Source: Clostridia bacterium (GTDB lineage: Bacteria > Bacillota > Clostridia > Peptostreptococcales > Caminicellaceae). Taken from it: a DNA stretch of 56,898 nucleotides. This document shows, in pieces, positions 47,115-56,423 of the stretch. How positions within the stretch are numbered: the first letter of the stretch is position 1; each line of letters begins with the position of its first letter. The position numbers and the translations under genes were made by a program. The notes beneath the pieces were generated by a model. It was given only the letters and a program-made list of their open reading frames with translations, searched no databases and had not been told where the DNA came from. The stretch is taken from positions 1 to 56,898 of the forward strand of contig JAKSBP010000265.1 of assembly GCA_022361035.1 (NCBI GenBank). The letters are read 5' to 3'.

Positions 47115-49184
47115 TTAACTTCTAGTTAATGAAGCTATATCAACAATATGAGCAAACTTTCCATCTCCTAATACGCTAACACCAGATATCCCTTTGATAT
47201 TACCAAGTAATTTATCTCTTCCAATAAATGCTCCCATAGATTTTATCACTATTTCTTGTTCCCCTAGTAATTTGTTTACTATCAAGGCAAATCTCTTTTC
47301 AGAATATCCCACAACTACAATAAATACTTTCTTATTAGTTCGCTCTCTACTAGCTCCAAAGTACTCTCCTATTCTAACAATAGGAATAGCTTGGTCTCTC
47401 CAGTCAAAAACTTCAAAATCCCCAACCACATGAATTTTTTCTCCTATCTCATCTTCCTTGAGGCGTAGGGTTTCTATTATAGAGGTTATTGGTATAGCAA
47501 AGGTACAGTTTCCCTCTCCGATTAGGAGAGCTTGTATAATAGCCAGGGTTAAGGGGAGTTTGATTATAAATTTAGTGCCTATTCCCTTCTCACTTTTAAT
47601 TTCTATTATCCCATTTAATTTACTTATATTTTCTTTAACAACGTTTAGTCCAACACCTCTACCAGATATATCGGTTACTTCCTTTGCTGTGGAAAATCCA
47701 GGTTCAAAAATATAATTCATTATTTCCCTATCCGATAGATTTTGTAATTCTTCCTCTCTAGCCAGATTTCTTTCTATGACCTTCTTCTTTATATTTTCAA
47801 TATCAATTCCCTTACCATCGTCTTCAATCTCAATTACTACATTATTTTCCTCGTGCTTTCCTATAAGCTTTAAAGTTCCTACTTCTTCTTTTTGCTTTAT
47901 CTTTCTTTCTGCTATGGTTTCAAAACCGTGATCGATTGCATTTCTAAGGATATGGGTTAATGGGTCAACTAACTCTTCAATAATACCCCTATCTATTTCA
48001 GTCTCTTTACCTTCAATAACAAAATTAATATCCTTTTCACATTTCTGAGATAGGTCCCTTACCATCCTTGGGAACCTATTGAATATATGCTCTAAGGAAA
48101 GCATTCTAGTTGACATAACAGTTTCTTGGAGTTCAGTACCAATATAATTTATATGGGGAAGCATGGCTGCCAGCTTTCTTATTAGGTCATCTCCTTTATA
48201 CTTCCTTTTAAGTTCATCACCTATCTGATTTAGTGCCTCCTTATCTATAATAAATTCTCCAACTAGATTCAAAAGCTTGTCTATTTTATTTACATCAATT
48301 CTTATGGTGGATATTTTTTTCTTATTAAAATTTTCCTGTTTTTCAACTATTTTTACGTTTTTAGGGGTTTTAACTTGCTTTTTTGAATCCCTAACCTTTT
48401 TAATAAATATCTTTTCAATCTCAGATATTGAGTTAATATTTTTATATATTTCTTCATACTCACTATGGGTAGCAATAACTATTTTAAATAGGTTTTCAAA
48501 ATCCTCATCGGACAATTGTTCAAAGTCAATAGGATTAGTTGCTACAATATCTCCTATTCCCATTAGATTATTTACTATTAAAAAGGCCTTTACTGCTTTC
48601 ATCTTCGTATTACTATCCATAACTATAATGATTTTATAAAGCTTTAATCCCAGGTCGATATTTTCACAAAGTTCCTTTTCATGGTCATCTAGCTCTAACT
48701 CAACATCCTCAATGTCATGAATATCATCACGACTATTTAACTCCGAAGCCTTTTCATCATCTAAAAGTATCTGTTCTTTACTGAGGTTTTTTCCGCTTTC
48801 TACTATCTGGTCTATTTCCTCTATCAAGTCATTAAGGTCTATTAGACATTCTTCTCCTTTACTTAGACTCTGGTGGATGTGTTTAAAGCCATCAATCCCT
48901 TTAAAGAAAAGGTTCAAAATATTTACATCTATATATATTTCCTTATCTCTAATTTTAGAAAGAAGATTTTCAAGACTATGGGAAAGCCTCTCCATATCCT
49001 CAAATCCCATAGTTGCTGAAGCTCCTTTTATTGAATGGGCCATCCTGAATATATCATTAATGGTTTCCATGCTTCCTTGCCCATTTTCAAGCAATAGTAA
49101 ATCCTGTTCTATTTTTTCAATTTGCTCTTTAGTCTCTTCCAAGAACATAGAGTAATAGACATCATTTATATTAAATTTATCCAT
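47115..49184 (-). CDS. cheA: Chemotaxis histidine kinase CheA
   Basis: The 689-residue protein has the CheA order: Hpt (His50 in MAHSIKGASATMG), a P2-like region (about 175-270), dimerisation helices (TIRIDVNKIDKLLNLVGEFI, about 293-350), an ATPase domain (HILRNAIDHGFE, DDGKGID, GRGVGLNVVKENI) and a CheW-like regulatory domain (from about 555). It phosphorylates CheY-type regulators under control of the MCP. It is encoded between CheW and the RsbW-like kinase, a placement unlike standard motility operons. Confidence 0.95.
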   Translation of the reverse strand: MDKFNINDVYYSMFLEETKEQIEKIEQDLLLLENGQGSMETINDIFRMAHSIKGASATMGFEDMERLSHSLENLLSKIRDKEIYIDVNILNLFFKGIDGFKHIHQSLSKGEECLIDLNDLIEEIDQIVESGKNLSKEQILLDDEKASELNSRDDIHDIEDVELELDDHEKELCENIDLGLKLYKIIIVMDSNTKMKAVKAFLIVNNLMGIGDIVATNPIDFEQLSDEDFENLFKIVIATHSEYEEIYKNINSISEIEKIFIKKVRDSKKQVKTPKNVKIVEKQENFNKKKISTIRIDVNKIDKLLNLVGEFIIDKEALNQIGDELKRKYKGDDLIRKLAAMLPHINYIGTELQETVMSTRMLSLEHIFNRFPRMVRDLSQKCEKDINFVIEGKETEIDRGIIEELVDPLTHILRNAIDHGFETIAERKIKQKEEVGTLKLIGKHEENNVVIEIEDDGKGIDIENIKKKVIERNLAREEELQNLSDREIMNYIFEPGFSTAKEVTDISGRGVGLNVVKENISKLNGIIEIKSEKGIGTKFIIKLPLTLAIIQALLIGEGNCTFAIPITSIIETLRLKEDEIGEKIHVVGDFEVFDWRDQAIPIVRIGEYFGASRERTNKKVFIVVVGYSEKRFALIVNKLLGEQEIVIKSMGAFIGRDKLLGNIKGISGVSVLGDGKFAHIVDIASLTRS

Positions 49185-49185
49185 A

Positions 49186-49635
49186 CTATTTACCCCTTTT
49201 TAGGTTATCACTAGTATTAAGAAGCTTATCTATATCTAATAAAAATACCATTCTTTTTCCCTTCTTTCCCACTCCCATAATATAATTAGAATCAATAGCC
49301 ATTTCTTCAGGAGGGGGCGAAAATTCTTCTTCTTCAAATGTTACAACATGGGACACGCTATCAACTAAAAGCCCAATATTCTTTGAGTCGATTTTTACAA
49401 CTACTATTCTTGTTTGTTTATCTAACTCCTTATGCTGTATAGCAAATCTTCTCCTAAGATTTAATATGGGAACTACATCACCTCTTAAATTAATTATTCC
49501 TTCTATATAACTAGGAGTTTGTGGTACATTTGTAATTTCTAATTCCTTTAATCTATTTATTTCACTCACCTTAAGTATATTCAGCCCATACTCTTCACTT
49601 CCTAAGGAAAAAACTACATATTGTTTTTCCGTCAT
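49186..49635 (-). CDS. cheW: Chemotaxis coupling protein CheW
   Basis: The 149-residue protein has the CheW fold with QYVVFSLGSEEYGLNILKVSEI, VPQTPSYIEGIINLRGDVVPILNLR and GLLVDSVSHVV. It links the upstream-encoded MCP to CheA. One base separates it from the CheA start. AGAGGGTGG precedes the ATG. Confidence 0.95.
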   Translation of the reverse strand: MTEKQYVVFSLGSEEYGLNILKVSEINRLKELEITNVPQTPSYIEGIINLRGDVVPILNLRRRFAIQHKELDKQTRIVVVKIDSKNIGLLVDSVSHVVTFEEEEFSPPPEEMAIDSNYIMGVGKKGKRMVFLLDIDKLLNTSDNLKRGK

Positions 49636-49671
49636 TATTTCCCACCCTCTTTAATTTAATGTTTTCATAAA

Positions 49672-51951
49672 TTATATTTTAAATCGGGATACAACTTCTA
49701 TTAATTTATTAGAGTGATGGGCTAGGTTTTCTGCCGTTGCAGCAGTTTCTTCACTACCGGATGATACTTCATTGCTCAGTTCATTGATATTTTCAGTGGT
49801 TGCCAGTATTTCTTCACTTGCTGCTGCCTGCTCTTCAGCAGCACTAGCTACTTCCTCGGATATGGAGCTTAAACTTTCTACTGTTACAACTACTGAGTCA
49901 ATTGATTTTATCTGGTATTGTACTGCTGTAGAAACCTGGTTGGATAATTCATTGACCTTTTCAATAGCCTCCATAACAGATTTACTTGCAACTGTTTGTT
50001 CTTCCGTAGATGAAGCTATTTCCTTAATTAATTCTGTTGTAGAGTTTATTGATTCAAATATTTTATCTAAGGCTATGCCCGTATCCTTTACTAGATTAAC
50101 TCCTTTGTCTACTTGATTTGCTCCTTCGTTTGCTGTACTCACTGCATTATCTACCTGCTCCTGTATTCTTCTTATTAAATCTGTTATGTCTTTAGTAGCT
50201 TCACCGGACTTCTCCGCCAAGGCTCCTATTGCTCCTGCTACTACAGCAAATCCCTTTCCATGCTCCCCTGCTCTGGCAGCTTCAATTGATGCATTAAGGG
50301 CAAGTAGATTGGTTTGCTCTGCAATATCATCAATAACCTCAACTATATCCCCTATCTGTATTGCAGCTTTACCTAGTCCTTTAATTACCTGGGTTAAGTT
50401 TTCCATACCCTTATTTACATTATCCATTTCAGTAATTGTATTGCCTACAGCTTTTTTCCCTTCATCGGCAATTTTTACGGTTTGCTCTGCTTTGTTGCTG
50501 GCATTATTTGAGTTATCTGCAACTAATTCTATTGAAGCATTCATTTGCTTTATTGCTCCAGTAATTTCTACTATATTTTCCACAGTAGATTGTGTACTTC
50601 CCTCTACATCGTTTGATATCTTCCTCAGCTCTACTACAGAGCTATTTATATCGCCTGTATTATGGGCCATTTCATTTGCACTTCCAGCAACTTCTCCCAC
50701 TGACCTACTCATTTCATTCATTGTGTTCGTCAATTCCCCTGTAAGGGTCGATTGATTTTGGGATGAGGATGCCATTTCCTCTGCTATACTACTTGTCTCT
50801 TGAGATGCTTCTCCTAAAAGATTTGCCGTTTGTAAGACCTCTTCCATTGCATTTCTCTGACCATTTATCATTTTATTAAAGCTAAGGGCTAAATCCCCTA
50901 TTTCATCCTTTGTTTTTATATTAGCAGTTACGGTCAAATCTCCATTTTCACCCTTTGCCATTAATTCCATTAATGTTTTAACAGGATCTGTTATTTGTTT
51001 GGAGGCGTAATATGCCACTAATAGGCCCAGGAGTATTCCTCCTATTGATATAATTAAGGTCCTATTTCTAATATCCATGGCAGCCACCATATATTCCTCT
51101 ACAGGCATATTTACTGCTACAGACCACTTTCCTACAGGCTTATACATGTTAAGCTTGTATATACCATCATATGTATAAAAACCATGATCCTCTTCCCTAT
51201 TCATCATTTTTTGAACTTGATCCCTTAATTCTTTATTATCAATAGAGGATAAGTTTTCCCTCAAAATTTTATCTCCACTTGGATGCTGAAGAACCAATCC
51301 TTCTCTATCTATCATATAGGCATACCCAGTTTGGCCTGTCTTAACTTCCTTTACAATCTCTGATATACTTTCAAATTTAACTGCTATCGCTATTACTCCT
51401 ACTATATCTTCATTTTGTGCTCTTAAGGGAACGCTGTAGACCGTTACAGGTTTATTTGTCATTTTAGACATTACTACTTCATTCCAATGCTTTTTTCCAA
51501 GTATGCTTTCTCTAAAGTATTCTCTTGTAGATAAATCAAGTCCAATATTTGCACCGTCACTTGAATCGAGAATCACTTTTCCATTATTATCAACCACCAT
51601 TATTTCCTCAGATATATCTTCAATAGTTTTTCGGAATTCCTTTAAGGTTCTCTGGGTCAGTTCTAATGTTTCTTCACTAACTTCACCTTCTTGAACTTCA
51701 TTTGAATAGGTCATAATGGATGGTAATCGACTTAATGTAGTTCCAAACTTTTCAATACTGCTCATCTTAAGCTCTATCTTGCCTACTACTCCATTTAACT
51801 CAGCTTTTAGACTGTTTTCTGCCTCATGCTTTAATGCAGCACCGGCACTGGTATAGGAGTAAACCCCCACAGCTGATACAGGTAAAATAATTAGAATTAG
51901 GAAATACATCATTAATTTAGACTTTAATTTCAATCCTTTTTTAGTTTTCAT
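49672..51951 (-). CDS. Methyl-accepting chemotaxis protein with dCACHE sensor
   Basis: The 759-residue protein has a membrane segment (about 12-33), an extracytoplasmic dCACHE domain (about 40-295, with AYMIDREGLVLQHPSGD), a second membrane segment (about 298-320), HAMP (about 321-375) and a long signalling helix pair. The hairpin tip is IDDIAEQTNLLALNASIEAARAGEHGKGFAVVA. Ligand unknown; dCACHE receptors often bind amino acids or organic acids. Several Glu/Gln-rich repeats could be methylation sites, yet no CheR or CheB lies in the window. Confidence 0.94.
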   Translation of the reverse strand: MKTKKGLKLKSKLMMYFLILIILPVSAVGVYSYTSAGAALKHEAENSLKAELNGVVGKIELKMSSIEKFGTTLSRLPSIMTYSNEVQEGEVSEETLELTQRTLKEFRKTIEDISEEIMVVDNNGKVILDSSDGANIGLDLSTREYFRESILGKKHWNEVVMSKMTNKPVTVYSVPLRAQNEDIVGVIAIAVKFESISEIVKEVKTGQTGYAYMIDREGLVLQHPSGDKILRENLSSIDNKELRDQVQKMMNREEDHGFYTYDGIYKLNMYKPVGKWSVAVNMPVEEYMVAAMDIRNRTLIISIGGILLGLLVAYYASKQITDPVKTLMELMAKGENGDLTVTANIKTKDEIGDLALSFNKMINGQRNAMEEVLQTANLLGEASQETSSIAEEMASSSQNQSTLTGELTNTMNEMSRSVGEVAGSANEMAHNTGDINSSVVELRKISNDVEGSTQSTVENIVEITGAIKQMNASIELVADNSNNASNKAEQTVKIADEGKKAVGNTITEMDNVNKGMENLTQVIKGLGKAAIQIGDIVEVIDDIAEQTNLLALNASIEAARAGEHGKGFAVVAGAIGALAEKSGEATKDITDLIRRIQEQVDNAVSTANEGANQVDKGVNLVKDTGIALDKIFESINSTTELIKEIASSTEEQTVASKSVMEAIEKVNELSNQVSTAVQYQIKSIDSVVVTVESLSSISEEVASAAEEQAAASEEILATTENINELSNEVSSGSEETAATAENLAHHSNKLIEVVSRFKI

Positions 51952-51975
51952 TCTATTGCCTCCTCAAAAGTTTTT

Positions 51976-52413
51976 TTAGTCTAATTCAGTCAAATCTTTT
52001 ACTACCTTGGACATAATATCAATAGCTCTTTCATAGGTTCTTAAAACCTCTTTTTGTTCAGTAAATTCCCTTATGGATTCTAATAAGAACATTTCATTAT
52101 TTATTTCTAGTACTGTGCTTTGAACATCGACATCGATAAGCTTTTCTTCCTTCGTCTTATGCCTAGTAATAATTCTATGATTTTTCTGTTCATTAAAGAA
52201 ATGTTTCATAATTACTCTTCCCATATCTACTTCCTTTTCTTGTATCTTTAAATGGCAGATGTAAAGATTCTTAAACTCTTCAGTGCTATATCCATACAGA
52301 TTTACAGCCTGACTATTAGCAAAAACTATTTTGTACTGCCGGTTAAAAATAAGTATTGGTGTAGGCAAATAGTTGAAAGAATTGATGTCATTCCACGTCA
52401 TTTTTTTAGACAT
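51976..52413 (-). CDS. Stand-alone PAS-domain protein
   Basis: The 145-residue protein is one PAS domain (PTPILIFNRQYKIVFANSQA, LYGYSTEEFKNL) followed by a helical tail. It has no output domain, so it may sense a small ligand or redox state and act on the array by contact. It is first in the nine-gene run, 24 bases before the MCP. AAGGAGGAG precedes the ATG. Confidence 0.85.
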   Translation of the reverse strand: MSKKMTWNDINSFNYLPTPILIFNRQYKIVFANSQAVNLYGYSTEEFKNLYICHLKIQEKEVDMGRVIMKHFFNEQKNHRIITRHKTKEEKLIDVDVQSTVLEINNEMFLLESIREFTEQKEVLRTYERAIDIMSKVVKDLTELD

Positions 52414-52683
52414 GTTTTCTCCTCCTTAGCCACTTTATATAACTTAATTTAGATTTTTTAATAAAAAAACCAGCATAATATAAAGCATCAGATTTGATAC
52501 CATCTACTATACTGGTGTACATCAAGCCAAGATTTAACTTCTTCTTGTCAATCAGCCCTGCCAGATTTATTCTATAATTTTGTAATTTTTTTACAGTTGC
52601 GGATTAATAATTTTACCTAAACTCTATAGCTTATAGAGACTAACAACTTCAACCTAATATTATGCAGTTATCATAAGTTATGG

Positions 52684-53055
52684 CTAAGAAGTTTTTTCAA
52701 TTATTAATGTTATTTTAGCTATATCTTCAAGTGGACTTCCATAGGCGAAAAGGAATCTAACATCTTTTTCAATTATTTCGGAAATACACTCTTCAATTAA
52801 ATTTATATTTTTTTCCAACCATCTTGCTCTTATGCGATTAACAAACTCAATATCCTGGGGATCCCCATTTTCTAATAAGCTCTTTTCTATGTCCACAAGA
52901 TATCCCTTAAGGTCAATTTCAATAATATCTTCTAATATTTTTACTTTAATGTTTTGAGGTCCTCTACCAAGCTTATCTTTCATAAAGTTAGACGCAAAAC
53001 CAATTATTCTATTTTGTTGTTGTATTCTTTTAGCTTTGAAGGTAACCACCACCAT
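52684..53055 (-). CDS. DUF2294-family protein behind a c-di-GMP riboswitch
   Basis: The 123-residue protein matches DUF2294 by ASNFMKDKLGRGPQNIKVKILEDIIEIDL and the GYLVDIEKSLLENG region. The family's function is not established. Its gene is the first downstream of the c-di-GMP-I riboswitch and terminator, and is 270 bases upstream of the PAS-MCP-Che run. The ribosome site is weak. Whether transcription continues into the signalling operon is uncertain. Confidence 0.8.
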   Translation of the reverse strand: MVVVTFKAKRIQQQNRIIGFASNFMKDKLGRGPQNIKVKILEDIIEIDLKGYLVDIEKSLLENGDPQDIEFVNRIRARWLEKNINLIEECISEIIEKDVRFLFAYGSPLEDIAKITLIIEKTS

Positions 53056-53117
53056 TAAGTTACAACTTTACTATAAATTTTGAATACTTGATATAAAGCA
53101 AAATGGGCTAAATATAT

Positions 53118-53150
53118 AAAAAGGCACCTATGATATCACGGATGCCTTTT
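53118..53150 (-). terminator. Expression-platform terminator of the c-di-GMP riboswitch
   Basis: On the minus strand AAAAGGCA pairs with TGCCTTTTT with further pairing inside. It lies between the riboswitch aptamer and the DUF2294 gene, so it is the probable switch point. Confidence 0.75.
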
Positions 53151-53159
53151 ATGACACAA

Positions 53160-53295
53160 CAACTAATGGGGCTTCCTAGCCCACATATTTAAATCTTCGG
53201 CAACCTGTCAATCATAGGATCTAATCCCTTAGACACATAGCTTTGCGTCCTTACCTTTCGGTAAGTTTGCCATTATCGGGTTTTTAGGTCATTTG
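53160..53295 (-). promoter_or_regulatory. c-di-GMP-I (GEMM-I) riboswitch
   Basis: Read on the minus strand: AATGGCAAACTTACCGAAAG, then GTAAGGACGCAAAGC, TCTAAGGGATTAGATCCTATG and CAGGTTGCC. These are the GEMM-I blocks: GGCAAAC, the GAAA tetraloop stem, GGACGCAAAGC, the receptor-bearing second stem and the closing GGTTGCC. A GGGGCTTCCTAGCCC hairpin (53168-53182) follows, which may be part of the switching region. Confidence 0.92.
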
Positions 53296-53451
53296 AACTA
53301 CTTTACATAATTAAAATATATATTATTTAACCTTTAATGTCAACATTTTTCCCCAAAATAGATTATATTTTAACAAATTACTGCATATAATCAAATTTTA
53401 TTACAAATTACGATATATAACTACAAATTTCGACACTTTTTATTACTAAAT

Positions 53452-53494
53452 ACTATAGACTAAGAAGGTCAAATTTCCTATCTTAGTCTATAGT
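53452..53494 (-). terminator. Strong hairpin after the SPFH gene
   Basis: ACTATAGACTAAGA pairs perfectly over 14 bases with TCTTAGTCTATAGT. The T run is poor, so it may end transcription weakly or protect the 3' end. Confidence 0.6.
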
Positions 53495-53540
53495 CAAGCA
53501 TTTTCTAATATATTTCAATTATTACATTTAATGGATTGAA

Positions 53541-54476
53541 TTATTTACTGGTTTCATCTCCTTTTATCAGCTCCGATACTGAAGTAGCTAAACCTGCTAA
53601 GCTTTGTATTCCAGAGGGTATTATTATTTTTGTAGCCTTTCCGTCAGCCGCCTTAGCAAAGGCTTCTAAGCTTTTAATCGATATAACTTCCTTACTTGGT
53701 GCAGATTCTTTAAGCATTTTTAAACCTTCAGCCGTTGCCCTTTGCACTTTAATTATAGCTTCAGCTCTACCTTCCGCTTCCCTGATTTCTGCTTCTTTCC
53801 TAGCTTCTGCCCTAAGTATAGCAGCTGTCTTCTCAGCTTCAGCTTCAAGGATAGCAGACTCCTTTTTACCCTCGGCTATAAGGACCGCTGATTTCTTTTC
53901 TCCTTCAGCCTTAAGGATTGCTTCTCTTCTTTCCCTTTCAGCTCTCATTTGTTTCTCCATAGCTTCTTGGATGTCTTGAGGAGGAATTATATTTTTAACT
54001 TCAACACGGTTAACCTTTATTCCCCAAGGGTCAGTAGCTTCATCTAGTATGCTCCTCATCTTAGTATTGATGATATCCCTTGAGGTTAATGTTTCATCAA
54101 GCTCCAATTCACCTATAATGTTCCTTAAGGTAGTTGCCGTAAGGTTTTCAATTGCTGCTATGGGATTATCAACTCCATAGGTATATAGTTTTGGGTCAGT
54201 AATTTGAAAATAAACTACTGTATCTATCTGCATGGTAACATTATCCTTAGTAATAACGGGCTGTGGTGGGAAGTCAACCACCATTTCCTTTAGGGATACT
54301 TTTTTTGCCACTCTATCTATTAAGGGAATCTTAACGTGTAATCCTACATCCCATGTTGCCTGATAGGCTCCAAGTCTCTCAATTACAAAGGCATGGGCTT
54401 GAGGTACGATTCTGATATTTGATACTACTAAAAAAATTGCAATTACTAATAATATCGGTATGATTAATCCAAACAT
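53541..54476 (-). CDS. SPFH (stomatin/prohibitin) membrane protein
   Basis: The 311-residue protein has an N-terminal membrane segment (about 3-24), the SPFH domain (RIVPQAHAFVIERLGAY to about residue 190) and a long coiled coil with Ala/Glu repeats (AEGEKKSAVLIAEGKKESA and similar, about 185-255). This is the QmcA/HflC-like type. It forms membrane scaffolds. The NfeD-type partner gene ends 11 bases upstream. AAGGAGG precedes the ATG. Confidence 0.94.
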   Translation of the reverse strand: MFGLIIPILLVIAIFLVVSNIRIVPQAHAFVIERLGAYQATWDVGLHVKIPLIDRVAKKVSLKEMVVDFPPQPVITKDNVTMQIDTVVYFQITDPKLYTYGVDNPIAAIENLTATTLRNIIGELELDETLTSRDIINTKMRSILDEATDPWGIKVNRVEVKNIIPPQDIQEAMEKQMRAERERREAILKAEGEKKSAVLIAEGKKESAILEAEAEKTAAILRAEARKEAEIREAEGRAEAIIKVQRATAEGLKMLKESAPSKEVISIKSLEAFAKAADGKATKIIIPSGIQSLAGLATSVSELIKGDETSK

Positions 54477-54487
54477 TTAAATCCTCC

Positions 54488-54910
54488 TTATATCTCTTCT
54501 TTATTATTTTCAACTATTAATTTTACACCCTCAACTTTAATTACTTTAACTTCTTCACCTTCTTCTATTTCCTTATTGTTATAGGATTTGGCAGTCCAAA
54601 TTTGACCTGAAACTTTAACTTGACCTGTATTAAAGGGTTCAATTTTTTTTGTAACTAGGCCCACTAAACCTACTATACTGTTTACATTAGTTTTTGTGTT
54701 ACCTATTTTCAAGTACTTTTTAGCTAAGGGTCTAGTAAAGTATATAAGAACTGAAGAAGCTATTAAAAAGATGAATATCTGACCTATAAGACCCACTCCA
54801 ATCATAGCTGCCAGCATTGCAAATAATGCCCCTATGGCAAACCATATTGTTGCAATACCAAGGGTAAATGCTTCAATTACTGCAAATACCACAGCTAGGA
54901 TTATCCACAT
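54488..54910 (-). CDS. NfeD-family membrane protein
   Basis: The 140-residue protein has two to three membrane helices (about 1-65) and a C-terminal OB-fold domain (IVGLVGLVTKKIEPFNTGQVKVSGQIWTA split over residues ~83-112). It is the short NfeD type that partners with SPFH proteins. No ribosome site is near the ATG. The frame is open further upstream through IFGFELSHTI to an ATC at 54940, which lies 8 bases after GAGGAGG, so the true start may be non-AUG. Confidence 0.88.
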   Translation of the reverse strand: MWIILAVVFAVIEAFTLGIATIWFAIGALFAMLAAMIGVGLIGQIFIFLIASSVLIYFTRPLAKKYLKIGNTKTNVNSIVGLVGLVTKKIEPFNTGQVKVSGQIWTAKSYNNKEIEEGEEVKVIKVEGVKLIVENNKEEI

Positions 54911-54940
54911 GATTGTATGGGATAATTCAAAACCAAAGAT

Positions 54941-55190
54941 ATTATTCTCCTCCTCTCTAAGAACAACTCTATACCCTATCTACATTTATATGATTATACC
55001 CTTTTGTCATAATATATCACTGTTTTTTGCTTAGAAGATATGGTTTTTATAATATTTAATATAAATTTAATGGAATAATAAAAGATTTGTAAGATTTTTT
55101 TGTTTAGGAAAGTAAAACGACTTTACGAAAGTTTTTTAAATAGTTATCAGGTTTTCTAGGCCTTGGAATATTTGGACTGTATGTTTGTGT
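54941..55190. other. Intergenic region with no gene seen
   Basis: Sequence between the NfeD gene and a REP end. It holds the NfeD ribosome site (54948-54956 on the minus strand) and presumably its promoter. No other structure stands out. Confidence 0.5.
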
Positions 55191-55216
55191 TGTCAGAAAC
55201 CCCGTCCCCTAGTCAT
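55191..55216. repeat. Isolated REP right end
   Basis: TGTCAGAAACCCCGTCCC followed by CTAGTCAT, in the same orientation as all others. No MITE interior is recognisable upstream. Confidence 0.78.
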
Positions 55217-55235
55217 ATTCTATATCATTTTATAT

Positions 55236-55778
55236 CTATCTTAGTATAACCTCTATTTCATCATGACTTTCAAATACTTCTACATCGGGTTTGGTATTAC
55301 AGCCTAAATATATAACCATCATTGAATCATCGGGAGGATAGGCAACCTTAATGGTTTTTAAAAGGCTATTATTTTCCTTTCCTAGTCTTTCCCTATTACT
55401 TTTAATTGCTTCCTTAGCACCTTCTTGCAGCCAAGTGTCAGTATAGGTTAATTCTACAATATACTTTCCTAGGGAGCTGCCTTTAACCTTTCTTTCCCCC
55501 TGGAAAATATAACTATCTTGATTTAAAACCCTTACTGAAGGATTTGCTTTATTCCTTTTCTTAAAATATGTATCAAGGAGTTTTACAGCATTGTTTCCAT
55601 GGACAAGTTTAAAGTTTAATTTAGTTTCTTTTTCATCGGTATGTTTTACTTCAAAGCTTTTTATTTGATGACCTTCTCTAATTGTTTTGTCAAAATCATT
55701 GTCAGTAAGATTTATGAAAAATGTACTTATTATAATTAAGGAACAGATTATGAATGCAGTAGTAATTCTATTTTTCAT
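55236..55778 (-). CDS. Hypothetical protein with N-terminal membrane anchor
   Basis: The 180-residue protein has one hydrophobic segment (residues ~6-23, TTAFIICSLIIISTFFINL); the rest looks like an extracytoplasmic alpha/beta domain (KLNFKLVHGNNAVKLLDTYF, KYIVELTYTDTWLQEGAKEA). I do not recognise it. GAGGAGG precedes the ATG. A REP end lies about 20 bases past the stop. Confidence 0.72.
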   Translation of the reverse strand: MKNRITTAFIICSLIIISTFFINLTDNDFDKTIREGHQIKSFEVKHTDEKETKLNFKLVHGNNAVKLLDTYFKKRNKANPSVRVLNQDSYIFQGERKVKGSSLGKYIVELTYTDTWLQEGAKEAIKSNRERLGKENNSLLKTIKVAYPPDDSMMVIYLGCNTKPDVEVFESHDEIEVILR

Positions 55779-55918
55779 AAAAAAACCTCCTCTTACTAGT
55801 TATTATTTTCCTCCATAGTCAATGCTAGACGGTCTCTTAAGTTATGTAAAATCCACACTTCATTTTTTGCATTTTTAAAATATTATATCATTTCAGTAAA
55901 ATAATCACAAAGTGCTCA

Positions 55919-56113
55919 ATGATATATAGATTAAAGATAGGTTTAATTTTACTTTTATTAGAAATAGCGGCTTACTGCCAGAAAAGTGTGAAAGTCTGTG
56001 GGTTTTTAATGAATATTAAAGGCCCTATTTTATGGGAAAATCAACAGACTTTAAGGAATGTAAAGCAATATGTATTGATTTTAGGATTTATTGTTATAAT
56101 ACTTTTCTTTTAA
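55919..56113 (+). CDS. Possible small membrane protein
   Basis: The 64-codon frame has hydrophobic segments at both ends (LIGLILLLLEIAAY-like start and YVLILGFIVIILFF end) around GPILWENQQTLRN. No ribosome site precedes the ATG, so it may be a remnant or chance frame. Confidence 0.35.
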   Translation: MIYRLKIGLILLLLEIAAYCQKSVKVCGFLMNIKGPILWENQQTLRNVKQYVLILGFIVIILFF

Positions 56114-56129
56114 TATGATTTACTCCTTT

Positions 56130-56254
56130 ATTTCTATTATAAATCATATACTATATTTCTCCTTTTACTTTTCCCTATAACTTTTCTCAGCTTTATTAAA
56201 TCCTTAGAGTATATTATCTAAGGATTTATATATTGTCAGCAACCCCGTCCCCTC
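56130..56254. repeat. RAYT-derived element, diverged interior
   Basis: Right end TGTCAGCAACCCCGTCCC is at 56235-56252. The ~100 bases before it, ending TATCTAAGGATTTATATAT, resemble those before the copy at 56813, so these two form a subfamily. Confidence 0.7.
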
Positions 56255-56423
56255 GTTAGCAGTAGTTGTTTGCTTTATATGTATTAATATGATAGCATAT
56301 TTTTCATAAACAAATTTTATCTTTTTTACTTAATCTAGTAAAATATTTAAATGGGGATTCTAATGAAAAAAGTTATATCTGTAATGTATATAATTGTTAG
56401 TGATTTATAGGGGGAAGTGAACA

